From Pseudogracilibacillus auburnensis (GTDB taxonomy: Bacteria; Bacillota; Bacilli; Bacillales; Amphibacillaceae): a stretch of DNA of 64,000 bases. The notes under the pieces are model-generated. The model saw nothing but the letters and a program-made list of their open reading frames with translations, was not told where the DNA came from and made no database searches. Location of the stretch: assembly GCF_003201975.1 (NCBI RefSeq), contig NZ_QJJQ01000011.1, forward strand, positions 95,680 to 159,679. Reading direction: 5' to 3'. Shown piece after piece: positions 36,967 to 45,082 of the stretch. How positions within the stretch are numbered: the first letter of the stretch is position 1; every line of letters begins with the position of its first letter. Position numbers and translations under genes: made by a program.

Positions 36967-37569
36967 ATGGCACGATTTACTGGATCTTTATGGAAAAAAT
37001 CTCGTCGTCTTGGCATTTCGTTAACAGGAACTGGTAAGGAGCTTGCAAAACGTCCTTACGCACCAGGTCAACACGGTGCAAACCAACGCCGTAAAATTTC
37101 GGAGTATGGCTTACAGCAACAAGAAAAACAAAAATTACGTTTTATGTACGGTTTAAATGAGCGTCAATTCCGTACGTTATTTGCTGAAGCTGGTAAGATG
37201 AAAGGGATTCACGGGGAAAACTTCATGGTTCTTTTGGAATCACGTCTAGATAACCTTGTTTATCGTCTTGGTCTTGCTCGTACTCGCCGTCAAGCACGTC
37301 AGCTTGTAAATCACGGTCATATTACTGTTGATGGTCGTCGCGTTGATATTCCATCATACCGCGTAAAACCAAGCCAAGTAATTAGTGTTCGTGAAAAAGC
37401 TCGTAATCTTGATATCATTAAAGAAGCAATCGAAGTGAACAACTTTGTTCCAGATTACTTAACTTTTGATGCAGATAAATTAGAAGGCGTATATACACGC
37501 CTACCTGAGCGTGCTGAATTACCAGCTGAAATTAACGAAGCACTAATCGTTGAGTTCTACTCACGTTAA
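36967..37569 (+). CDS. rpsD: 30S ribosomal protein S4
   Basis: 200-residue primary 16S rRNA-binding protein. It starts [19 protein letters not shown], has an S4 RNA-binding domain from about 90 ([20 protein letters not shown]), and ends ALIVEFYSR. It belongs to the zinc-free form with no N-terminal cysteine cluster. AAAGGAGG lies before the ATG. It is a monocistronic gene with a strong promoter, structured leader and terminator, as in Bacillus, where rpsD lies apart from the other ribosomal operons. Confidence 0.99.
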   Translation: MARFTGSLWKKSRRLGISLTGTGKELAKRPYAPGQHGANQRRKISEYGLQQQEKQKLRFMYGLNERQFRTLFAEAGKMKGIHGENFMVLLESRLDNLVYRLGLARTRRQARQLVNHGHITVDGRRVDIPSYRVKPSQVISVREKARNLDIIKEAIEVNNFVPDYLTFDADKLEGVYTRLPERAELPAEINEALIVEFYSR

Positions 37570-37594
37570 TTTTTCACAACGAAAAACAAGCATG

Positions 37595-37637
37595 AAAAGC
37601 CTTAGAATTGTTGATACAACAGCAATTCAAGGCTTTT
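37595..37637 (+). terminator. Terminator of rpsD
   Basis: Stem AAAAGCCTTAGAATTG / CAATTCAAGGCTTTTTT, 25 bases after the stop. Confidence 0.92.
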
Positions 37638-37839
37638 TTATTTTTCCGAGGTAAAATGGAACGTGGTGGCAACTAGTTTTTAAAGTAGTAGGGGCTAAAA
37701 AATAAGTGAGCAGATAGTAAGTAAATCCAAGATTGTCATTAAGCATTTGTTTCTTTTCTTATTTTTACTGCCATAAATATTATGATTGTATCTATTCCAA
37801 CCTATTAACGAATCCACTCACTTTCGAAAGGTTTTGACT

Positions 37840-38703
37840 TTATATCACTCTTACATATTTACTACTGGCTGTAATCCAAAATAACTGTTTTCTAGAGTTT
37901 TGCACTCGATACATCGGGTACCCATCTACTACATACTTATTATCGATTATCCAGCCTTGACCGTAATTAAAAATTCCACTTGGATTACTCCAACGCGGAC
38001 TATCGTAGTAATTCAGTCCGTCAGAACCACGATAAATGGACTCAACCCTACGTCCCTTTTGATCCGTGCCTAACCATTTAATAGTAGAATTTTCATTAGA
38101 ACCGGAATTACTAGTTGATCCACTAGGGTTTGAACTGTCAGCATTACTACCACTAGATTTACGCTTTAAATTAAATGCTTTTGCAATACCTTCACCATGT
38201 CCTTTGGCAATTCTGTTTAAAAAAGCACTTGACTTTAATTTATCTGCATCTGCTTTTGTATCGATAAAGCCGTTTTCCGTTAACATAGCGGACATTTTGC
38301 TAGTTCTTAATACTGCAAAATTAGCTTTTTTCTTCCCTCTATTACGCCAATCAACTTGCTTAACAATTTCCGCATGGATAATATCTCGTAGCTTTGCAGT
38401 ACTAGAAGTATTCGATAAAGAACGATGAATGAAGTCTTCATATCCTGTTCCACCACCTGCATTGACATGAACACTTACGAATACATCTGCTCCCCAATTA
38501 TTAGCTAACGTGGTACGTTGTGATAGTGACACTGTTTGATCATCTGAACGTGACATTCGAATACTATGGCCTTCAAAATGATCATTTACATATTTTCTAA
38601 TCCGCTTAGAGATATTTAACGTTACATCCTTTTCCCTTAATCCATTGCCAACTGCTCCTAGATCACTACCACCGTGGCCTGGGTCAATAAATATTTTAAT
38701 CAT
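37840..38703 (-). CDS. N-acetylmuramoyl-L-alanine amidase (Amidase_3) with C-terminal SH3-like domain
   Basis: 287-residue zinc amidase cleaving peptidoglycan stem peptides. The catalytic domain (1-185) shows IFIDPGHGGSDLGAVG (zinc His), REKD (Glu), FVSVHVNAG (zinc His) and MLTENGFID (catalytic Glu). A Ser/Gly/Asn linker (about 190-212) leads to an aromatic-rich C-terminal domain that probably binds the wall. There is no signal peptide, so export would depend on the holin-like gene just upstream on the same strand (77 bases apart). The pair may be a phage-derived lysis cassette or a sporulation mother-cell lysis system. No other phage genes are visible. Confidence 0.92.
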   Translation of the reverse strand: MIKIFIDPGHGGSDLGAVGNGLREKDVTLNISKRIRKYVNDHFEGHSIRMSRSDDQTVSLSQRTTLANNWGADVFVSVHVNAGGGTGYEDFIHRSLSNTSSTAKLRDIIHAEIVKQVDWRNRGKKKANFAVLRTSKMSAMLTENGFIDTKADADKLKSSAFLNRIAKGHGEGIAKAFNLKRKSSGSNADSSNPSGSTSNSGSNENSTIKWLGTDQKGRRVESIYRGSDGLNYYDSPRWSNPSGIFNYGQGWIIDNKYVVDGYPMYRVQNSRKQLFWITASSKYVRVI

Positions 38704-38779
38704 TTATATCACTCCTTAGTTTACTTTATGTTTATTAAAAATGCCTGTACATGCTAATAACCAAATGAATAGTAACGAT

Positions 38780-39178
38780 TTATTCGTTACTATTTGATTT
38801 ACTACTGAGTGTTTCTACTGCCTTTTTTAGTATTGATGGAATCGGTAAATTCGTCTTCCCTGCAGTTTCTAAAATGCTTAGCAACTCATTTGCTAAATAA
38901 AAAAAGATGACTGCATCACGTATAAACGTACCATCGCCCATCATTTTGTCGATCGAATATGCGATAGCTACTAGCGCCAAAATCATCACTTTTTTAGTAA
39001 TTCCTATAAAACCAATTTTGCTGTTTAGTTTTCCGAAACTTGCAGCTACCAAAACTCCTAAAATATAATCAAGTGCAATAAATAATACTAGTACCTGCAG
39101 CAAAGACGACCAACCTCCTAGTAAAAATGTAACGATCGCCCCAACAATAGCAACAAATGATTTAAATAAAGTTTCCAT
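38780..39178 (-). CDS. Holin-like protein (phage holin 4 / toxin-secretion holin family)
   Basis: 132-residue membrane protein with about three hydrophobic segments (FVAIVGAIVTFLLGG, VLVLFIALDYILGVLVAAS, VMILALVAIAYSID), then an amphipathic segment RDAVIFFYLANELLSILETA and a polar tail, matching the phi-type holin-4 family. The start was placed at the ATG 39176-39178, with AGGAGTG upstream, rather than 26 codons earlier. It is encoded directly upstream of the leaderless amidase, so it probably forms the release channel for it. Confidence 0.88.
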   Translation of the reverse strand: METLFKSFVAIVGAIVTFLLGGWSSLLQVLVLFIALDYILGVLVAASFGKLNSKIGFIGITKKVMILALVAIAYSIDKMMGDGTFIRDAVIFFYLANELLSILETAGKTNLPIPSILKKAVETLSSKSNSNE

Positions 39179-39331
39179 TATTGCATCACTCCTTTGATTT
39201 ATTCTATGAAATGCCTGTCTAACTAGTAACGGCAATGTTAATCGGTATTTTGACATAAAAAAGAGTATCGTTTAGATACCCTTTATACAGATGAATCAAA
39301 TTCCTCTTTCATTATAGTCGTTCTTTAATTT

Positions 39332-39943
39332 TCAGTACTGGTTTATAACGTCATACCATCCACTAGCGGCCTCTACTTCCTCCCAAGTCAATTGATGGCC
39401 TTTATTTTCCCAATGGATTTCCACTTTTGCATTAGCTTTTTCCAATAACAGTTGTAATTCTTTTGATTCTTCTGGTGAACAAATTGGATCATTTGTTCCC
39501 GCCGCTATAAACACGGATTTCCCTGACAAATCAGGAATCTTGACTCCCCTTCTCGGGACCATTGGATGGTGAAGAATGGCCCCTTTTAGTGCATGTTCAA
39601 AATGAAATAATAAACTAGCAGCAATGTTGGCACCATTTGAATACCCAATAGCAATGATATTATTTCGATCAAAATCATATTTTTGGGCGGCTTCATCAAG
39701 GAACTTATTTAACTCATTCGTACGAAATACAAGGTCTTCTTCATCGAATATTCCTTCCGTGATTCTCTTAAAAAAGCGTGGCATTCCATTTTCTAAAACA
39801 TTCCCCCGAACACCTAGGACTGAAGCATTCGCATCAATTCTCTCTGCAATCGGCAGTAAGTCTCTTTCATTTCCTCCCGTTCCATGAAGTAATAATAAAG
39901 TAGGTCTACTGGATTCTTTTCCTTTTTCAAAAATATGTTTCAT
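39332..39943 (-). CDS. mhqD: MhqD-type carboxylesterase/hydrolase
   Basis: 203-residue alpha/beta-hydrolase of the phospholipase/carboxylesterase type, closely resembling B. subtilis MhqD from memory (MKHIFEKG, LLLLHGTGGNE, LGVRGNVLENGMPRFFKR, KGAILHHPMVP). The nucleophile elbow is GYSNGAN (about 113), the acid Asp is in GTNDPICS, and the His is in KGHQLTWEE. MhqD is induced by quinones through the repressor MhqR. An MhqR-type palindrome overlaps the promoter here, which strongly supports the identification. ATG 39941-39943 with AGAAGGAGA upstream. Confidence 0.93.
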   Translation of the reverse strand: MKHIFEKGKESSRPTLLLLHGTGGNERDLLPIAERIDANASVLGVRGNVLENGMPRFFKRITEGIFDEEDLVFRTNELNKFLDEAAQKYDFDRNNIIAIGYSNGANIAASLLFHFEHALKGAILHHPMVPRRGVKIPDLSGKSVFIAAGTNDPICSPEESKELQLLLEKANAKVEIHWENKGHQLTWEEVEAASGWYDVINQY

Positions 39944-40091
39944 TCTTATTCTCCTTCTAGAAACCAAATCTCTACTGGAGAGACCAAGTATCTTCTATTT
40001 GATTAAAAAATACATTTTCTAAATTCATTGATTGAAAAAGTAATTGTTAACATATGTTCTATTTTTAAATAATAAATCCAAAGGAAGTTAC

Positions 40092-40127
40092 TTATATAAT
40101 TACCTCGAATTCGAGATAATTATATAA
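40092..40127 (-). promoter_or_regulatory. MhqR-type operator, 36-bp near-perfect palindrome
   Basis: TTATATAATTA flanks a CTCGAATTCGAG core and is mirrored by TAATTATATAA; only one pair (C/A) is mismatched. The core equals the ATCTCGAATTCGAGAT site bound by the quinone-responsive repressor MhqR of B. subtilis. It overlaps the mhqD -10 region. Confidence 0.88.
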
Positions 40128-40148
40128 TCAATGGCATTCTTTTGTCAA
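40119..40148 (-). promoter_or_regulatory. Promoter of mhqD
   Basis: Minus strand TTGACA (40143-40148) and TATAAT (40119-40124), both consensus, spacer 18. The -10 lies inside the MhqR palindrome. Confidence 0.85.
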
Positions 40149-40239
40149 CTGTATTAACTTTTGGATCATTATTAGCATTTCAAAAAAATGAACTCACCTA
40201 GTACAGCATATTAAATTAGGAAACTTCACTTATCACCCG

Positions 40240-40365
40240 GCATTAGTTACACTTACGACGCACAGGACGTGCTAGTACTGGCGTTGCGACAATGCTTTTC
40301 GGTGGGACGAGCATTTAGCGGAGTCCCAGGACGTCGCGTCTTTAGCCAGTGAACTGTAAGACAAG
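40240..40365. repeat. MITE core fragment, single unit
   Basis: GGACGTGCTAGTACTGGCGT, then one core unit ending GCGGAGTCCCAGGACG, then TTTAGCCAGT; ACTGGC and GCCAGT pair. It is the central part of the 8003-8284 element without its terminal inverted repeats. Confidence 0.7.
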
Positions 40366-40381
40366 TCTCTTTTCACCCCAA

Positions 40382-40447
40382 AAAGATCCTTCGTCATTCA
40401 TCATAAATAATTTTTATTCATGATGTTATCGACGATTAAGGATCTTT
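40382..40447 (-). terminator. Long hairpin downstream of csoR
   Basis: AAAGATCCTT pairs with AAGGATCTTT around an extended, imperfectly paired arm. On the minus strand it is followed by TTGGGG, so the T tract is poor. Probable csoR terminator. Confidence 0.5.
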
Positions 40448-40467
40448 CCATTAACTTTTATCCTAAT

Positions 40468-40770
40468 TTATTTTGAAAAGTGCTTCATTATCTCTAGTAG
40501 TTCGTCGATTACATTTTCTCCTTCACCATCATTAATCGCTCGGTGAACACAATGTTTCATATGCCTTTCCGTAATAGAATATCCAACTTTTTTTAGGGCA
40601 GCATTAATCGCACTTATTTGAACTAATATTTCAATACAGTAACGATCTTCTTCTACCATCCGTTGAATTCCCCTCACTTGTCCTTCAATTCGTTTCAATC
40701 GATTAATTACTGCTTGTTTTTCTTCATTTGTTCTTGGTACTATTGGCTCTTCATGGAGAAATTTATCCAT
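40468..40770 (-). CDS. csoR: Copper-sensing transcriptional repressor CsoR
   Basis: 100-residue all-helical regulator. The Cu(I) site of the family is visible: Cys in DRYCIEILVQI (about 45), His and Cys in RHMKHCVHRAI (about 70-74). Typical RLKRIEGQVRGIQRM follows the N terminus. It would release DNA on binding Cu(I). It lies downstream of a wrecked copA and of copZ, whose promoter carries a matching operator. ATG with AAAGGAG upstream. Confidence 0.95.
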   Translation of the reverse strand: MDKFLHEEPIVPRTNEEKQAVINRLKRIEGQVRGIQRMVEEDRYCIEILVQISAINAALKKVGYSITERHMKHCVHRAINDGEGENVIDELLEIMKHFSK

Positions 40771-40854
40771 TTACTCTACTCCTTTCCTTATCAAAGAGAG
40801 TCAATCCCTTATCCTAACATATTTACATTTTTTTAATCACTGTTCTTCGGAAAA

Positions 40855-41653
40855 CTAAAATCTTTTGTGCAAATTGACACGTTGTAAGCGTAAGGGGTTA
40901 ACACTACTTATACAGAGCTAAATGCCATTGCAGCACCAGCAACCCATGGAGCAAGTAAACCGAGAGCTGCGATCGGAATTCCAATATTATTATAAATAAA
41001 TGCGAAAAATAGATTCTCTTTAATATTACGCATCGTTTTTACTTAAGAGCACTGCATCAATTACACTATTTAAATCATCACGCATAAGTGTAATATCTGC
41101 CGCTTCAATCGCAATATCGGTACCTGTTCCAACTGCCATTCCTATATCTGTCATTGCGAGTGCTGGAGCATCATTGATTCCATCACCAACCATGGCCACC
41201 TTTTTTCCTTGTGCTTGGAGTTTTTGGATTTCGGCACTTTTTTAATCTGGCAAAACTTCGACAATAACTATACGGATACCGTAACCTGGTATAGACTCAA
41301 AGCTTTCTGCTTCAAGTAAGGCTATATCTTTTTCCTTTACTCCATTGACAATCGCTTGAGCTAATGGATGTTCTGATTGATTTTCCGCAGCTCCTACTAA
41401 TTGTAATACATCTTTTTCTTGAAAACCATCTGCTATAACAATATCTGTTAGCATCGGCTCTCCTTTTTTTACTGTTCCCGTTTTATCTAGTACGACGGTA
41501 TCAATAGATTGTGTTCGTTCTAAATGTTCTCCCCCTTTAAACAGGAGTCTAAGTTCGGCCGCACGTCATTTGACAATCACTTTTTTCTACTCGAGAGGCA
41601 TAAGTAGTACAGGTCATCCCACTAATTTGTAATGTACTTTCTTTTAATGTCAT
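40855..41653 (-). pseudogene. copA: Remnant of copper-exporting P-type ATPase copA
   Basis: Minus-strand reading shows pieces of CopA in order. There is an N-terminal metal-binding start (MTLKESTLQISGMTCTTYAS, where the second Cys is replaced by Tyr), then a break and stop, then the phosphorylation motif VVLDKTGTVKKGEP with the following SEHPLAQAIV. A jump from PGYGIR to [19 protein letters not shown] follows, then [15 protein letters not shown] and the last helix [16 protein letters not shown]. Large parts (most membrane helices and most of the nucleotide domain) are deleted, and there are several stops and shifts. The gene cannot make a pump. An open frame of 70 codons (41242-41454) is only a fragment of it. 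Confidence 0.93.
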
Positions 41654-42001
41654 TTCTTTCCCCTCCCATACATGGAAGGGGTATGTAAATGTGTTAAAAA
41701 ATAGTCATCATTGCTTATGCACATTTATCTTCCCAAACTAAATGTATATAAATCTTATGTTAAAATACGTTACTTCTTTTGTTCGCTCACAAGTTCCAAC
41801 CAAATTGACCATTATAGCAGAACACTACTTCTAACGTCTTTATTTTTCAGTTAAACTAATATCACCATTATATTTACTCCCATATAGTATGCCGAGTTGT
41901 TTCATTTTCTTTTTTGCACATAGTAATAAGCCCTCTGTAAGGATATTATTTCCTATCATAATGAGGATAATTCATTTTAAGAATAGACGATGGTTAAATA
42001 T
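41654..42001. other. Intergenic stretch upstream of the copA remnant
   Basis: About 350 bases of AT-rich sequence with a purine-rich ribosome binding site remnant (GGGAGGGG) just before the copA remnant start. No gene or repeat family seen. Confidence 0.4.
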
Positions 42002-42024
42002 AAAAAACCATACCAAGAGGTATG
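42002..42024 (-). terminator. Terminator of copZ
   Basis: Minus strand CATACC-TCTT-GGTATG followed by GTTTTTTA, 17 bases past the copZ stop. Confidence 0.8.
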
Positions 42025-42040
42025 ATTTTATCAAATATGC

Positions 42041-42250
42041 TTACTTTTCTATCTCGTATCCTTGCTCTTCGATCTCATTTTTTATTTCTTCTATACTAAC
42101 TAGGTTTGAATCGAAATTTATATCAACAGTCTGTTCATCTAAATGCACATGAACAGACTTCACACCGTTTAATGCACTAACACTTCCTTCAACTGCCTTC
42201 ACACAATGTCCACATGACATCCCTTGAACATGTAATGTAGTTTGTACCAT
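42041..42250 (-). CDS. copZ: Copper chaperone CopZ
   Basis: 69-residue cytoplasmic heavy-metal-associated domain. The Cu(I) site is GMSCGHC (about 10-16), followed by a ferredoxin-like beta-alpha-beta-beta-alpha-beta pattern of normal length. It is made from its own promoter with a CsoR box and ends at its own terminator. It normally passes copper to CopA, but the only CopA in the window is a pseudogene, so it may act as a buffer or serve a pump encoded elsewhere. Confidence 0.95.
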   Translation of the reverse strand: MVQTTLHVQGMSCGHCVKAVEGSVSALNGVKSVHVHLDEQTVDINFDSNLVSIEEIKNEIEEQGYEIEK

Positions 42251-42277
42251 TATAATGACCTCCTTTTATTCAACGCT

Positions 42278-42307
42278 ATATTAGCATACCCCTATACTGT
42301 ATATCAA
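42278..42307 (-). promoter_or_regulatory. copZ promoter with CsoR-type operator
   Basis: Minus strand TTGATA (42302-42307), 18 bases, TAATAT (42278-42283). The spacer contains TATACAGTATAGGGGTA (42287-42303), a CsoR-type GGGGTA/TACCCC-containing site. Repressor bound there would block RNA polymerase. Confidence 0.8.
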
Positions 42308-42425
42308 GGAAAAAAATTGATTACGTCTTATATCAATATCATATTTTCCTTCAAAATAGTATTAGATAGTTGTTATCGCCATTTTGACAGATTATTGACT
42401 TTTGTATGGTTCCTTTTAATGCAAA

Positions 42426-43463
42426 TCATAATTTGGAAGCAATAAATGCTGCATCTCCCCCTACACCATTTAATAAAGCAGAACTTCTTTTATATTGCCA
42501 TGACAAACCCAAAAAATATAAACCTTGTTCTGTAGTAATCCCTCTCGTATGTATTGGATTACCATTTATAGTAAAGACTTCCGGGATATCAATCCATTTA
42601 TAGTCCGAGTAATAACCTGTCGCCCAAATAATATTTTTAGGTTTAATAAATGTACCATCTTCAAAAAACATTTTTTCCCCTTTCCAAATTGTTGCTCTTG
42701 TTAGTAATTTTATTCTACCTGAATCGATTAACTGCTTGCTCTCCCTGCCGATAATAGGATCATTTTTCCTAATAAACTTCCCTATTTTCGAGTGAACAGT
42801 TGCTTTAGATATTCCCAACAGATCAAACCACCAAAAAATGCTGCGGTTCCACATTTCATAAGGAAAAAACTTTGGCTTTTTGCTGATAGATAAATACACT
42901 TCCCTATCTAATGACAATTCTGTCGCTATTTGCATGCCAGAATTTCCTCCACCTACAACAACTGTCGTTTCTTTAGATAATTGGTTAGGGTTTTTATAAT
43001 GAGCAGAATGGATTTGAAAAATATTATTTGGTACATGTTTCTCAAAATCAGGATAAAAAGGCTGTTGAAATGGACCAGTTGCAACAATCACATTCTTAGA
43101 AAAATATATCCCTCCTGATGTTGTTAGAATTTGAAATGTTTCATCTATTTTTTGTATTCCTTTCACACTTGTATTGAATTGGATTGGTATAGTAAATTTA
43201 TTTGAATAGTCTTCCAAATAGTTGGCTACTTCATCTTTTGTAGGATATTCACTCTGCTCCCCTTGTAACCTCAATCCTGGTAATGCACTATAAGATCTTG
43301 GAGTAAAAAGCATTAATGAATCATATCTATTTCTCCAAGAATCTCCAACTCGCTTGTTTTTCTCAAGTATGATAAAAGTGGAATGATTCTTTTTTATATA
43401 GTATCCCATTGCTAATCCTGCTTGTCCTGCCCCAATAATGATTGTATCGTAATATTTTGCCAC
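42426..43463 (-). CDS. czcO: Flavin-dependent oxidoreductase CzcO
   Basis: 345-residue flavoprotein of the FMO-like class. It has an N-terminal FAD site (TIIIGAGQAGLAMGYYIKK), a second dinucleotide motif VVVGGGNSGMQIA (about 163) and IIWATGYYSDYKWID near the C terminus. A GTG start (43461-43463) is chosen, with GGAGG 9 bases upstream. It is adjacent to a cation diffusion facilitator gene, the same pairing as czcD-czcO (trkA) in B. subtilis, so the name follows context. Its chemical role in metal resistance is not known. Confidence 0.85.
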   Translation of the reverse strand: MAKYYDTIIIGAGQAGLAMGYYIKKNHSTFIILEKNKRVGDSWRNRYDSLMLFTPRSYSALPGLRLQGEQSEYPTKDEVANYLEDYSNKFTIPIQFNTSVKGIQKIDETFQILTTSGGIYFSKNVIVATGPFQQPFYPDFEKHVPNNIFQIHSAHYKNPNQLSKETTVVVGGGNSGMQIATELSLDREVYLSISKKPKFFPYEMWNRSIFWWFDLLGISKATVHSKIGKFIRKNDPIIGRESKQLIDSGRIKLLTRATIWKGEKMFFEDGTFIKPKNIIWATGYYSDYKWIDIPEVFTINGNPIHTRGITTEQGLYFLGLSWQYKRSSALLNGVGGDAAFIASKL

Positions 43464-43525
43464 TGTATCTATCCTCCAAGTCTTATTTTTATGGCTCCAT
43501 TTCATTCATGCTAATGCATTGGCAA

Positions 43526-44436
43526 CTAAGTAGCCATTTGGCACATAACTACATTGTGATGGGGATGGTTTTGATCTTCTATTTGAATCGTCACATGATC
43601 AATTCCTACATGGTGTAAAGTACCTTCTAACTTACGAAGCAATGCTTGACTATCTTCTACCATCATATTGCCATCAACAACTACATGACAGGAAAGTGCA
43701 TGTTTTCCGCTCGTAATACTCCATACATGTAGATCATGAATACTAATAATTCCTTTTATATCACTAATTGCAGCAAGAATATCATTCATCTCCATGTTTT
43801 TAGGTGTTCCTTCCATTAATACATGTAAGGCGTCCTTGGAAATACGAAAACCACTTACTAATACTAATATTGCAACGATAACACTTGCCAATGGATCAGC
43901 CCAACCCCAATTGAAAATCATGATAAGTAAGGCGGCAATAATAGCGCCGATAGATCCTAACATATCACCGATTACGTGTAAGTAAGCAGCTCTTAAATTT
44001 AGATTTTCTTTTGTATCAGCTCTACGCATTAAGAGCAAAGCAACAAAAATGTTTACTACTAATCCGATAACTGCAATAATTAACATTCCATTTGATGCTA
44101 CTTCTGGTGGATTCGTGAACCGCTTCAGTGCTTCATAGAAAATGTATAATGCGATAATAATAAGGGTAAAAACCGCTGCTAGTATTTCAATTCGTTTATA
44201 ACCATATGTTTTGCTGTAATTTGCAACTCGTTCACCTAATGTAAATGCGAGCAACCCAATCCCTAAGGAAACAGCATCACTTAACATATGTTCAGCATCT
44301 GATAATAGAGCAAGACTGTTTGTTAACAATCCCCCTACCACTTCAACAATCATATAACTTGTAACAATAAAAGAAACTAATCATTAATACTTTTTTATTT
44401 GCACCATGTGTGGTCATGGCTGTGATTATGTCCCAT
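43526..44436 (-). pseudogene. czcD: Cation diffusion facilitator CzcD, frameshifted near the N terminus
   Basis: Zn/Co/Cd efflux protein of the CDF family. From 44353 the frame is open for 275 residues and carries NSLALLSDAEHMLSDAVSLG (helix 2 metal site), VIGDMLGSIGAI (helix 5), and the cytoplasmic domain with HDLHVWSITSGKHAL. The natural start is at 44434-44436 behind AGGAGG (MGHNHSHDH). After nine codons a small deletion breaks the frame (CACACATGG), and a second single-base change in a TTTT run near 44370 brings it to the 44353 frame. Helix 1 is therefore not translated in frame. Sequencing error or real decay are both possible; if translation restarts at 44353 the protein lacks helix 1. 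Confidence 0.8.
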
Positions 44437-44470
44437 TCGAAAAACCTCCTATTTTTAACAAACAACTCAT

Positions 44471-44494
44471 ATATATGATCATATACTCATATAT
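44471..44494. promoter_or_regulatory. CzrA-type operator between czrA and czcD
   Basis: ATATATGA-N8-TCATATAT inverted repeat, resembling the TGAAC...GTTCA-type 12-2-12 sites of Zn-sensing CzrA. A weaker version (ATATATGTACATAT... ACACATATA) lies at 44850-44881 in front of czrA. Confidence 0.65.
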
Positions 44495-44507
44495 AAGCCA
44501 AAAAATT

Positions 44508-44831
44508 TTAATGTCTTGCGTGTGCTATCATTTGCTCTAGAATTTGTATAACATGTCCATCGTCATGTGAATAAAATATCGTTGTCCCAGCTCGACGGTT
44601 TTTCACTAGTCGTAAATTTTTCAAGAAGCTTAGTTGGTGTGAAACAGTTGATTGTCGTAAATCTAAAGTATTTGCGATTTCATTTACAGAGCTTTCTTTT
44701 TGATGAAGAAGATGTAATATACGTAATCTTGTTGGATCCCCAAGCGCTTTAAACGTTTGTGAAACGACAAATAATGTTTCTTCATCTAAGTTATTCACTT
44801 TAGTCTGCTGTATCGTTTCATTTTTCTTCAA
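44508..44831 (-). CDS. czrA: ArsR-family zinc/cobalt-sensing repressor CzrA
   Basis: 108-residue winged-helix repressor. The DNA-binding part reads [16 protein letters not shown] and [19 protein letters not shown]. The alpha-5 metal site is complete with the exact CzrA spacing: Asp, His two residues later, His at +13 and His at +16 ([17 protein letters not shown]). A TTG start (44829-44831) is preferred, 8 bases after GGGAG; the upstream in-frame ATG has no ribosome binding site. It is followed on the same strand by czcD and czcO, forming a zinc-efflux unit. Confidence 0.94.
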   Translation of the reverse strand: MKKNETIQQTKVNNLDEETLFVVSQTFKALGDPTRLRILHLLHQKESSVNEIANTLDLRQSTVSHQLSFLKNLRLVKNRRAGTTIFYSHDDGHVIQILEQMIAHARH

Positions 44832-45082
44832 TATGTATACTCCCACTACGATATATGTACATATTACCATACACACATATAAATTTCAATAATAATTTTT
44901 TATCTTTAAGGATCTCGTACCACTGATTTTCCAGTTTAAGAAAATGCCATCCCTTTTAAATCACTCTCATACAAAACATCCCTTTCCTATATTTTCTCAC
45001 TTAGAAAAGGGATATATACTATATTGACTCTATACTCATTAGGAGACGTTACATTTTATGAATTCAGATTGGAAATTATTTA

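Noticed and set aside
37840..39178. Prophage
   Set aside because: Only a holin and an amidase are present; no integrase, structural or replication genes in the flanks.
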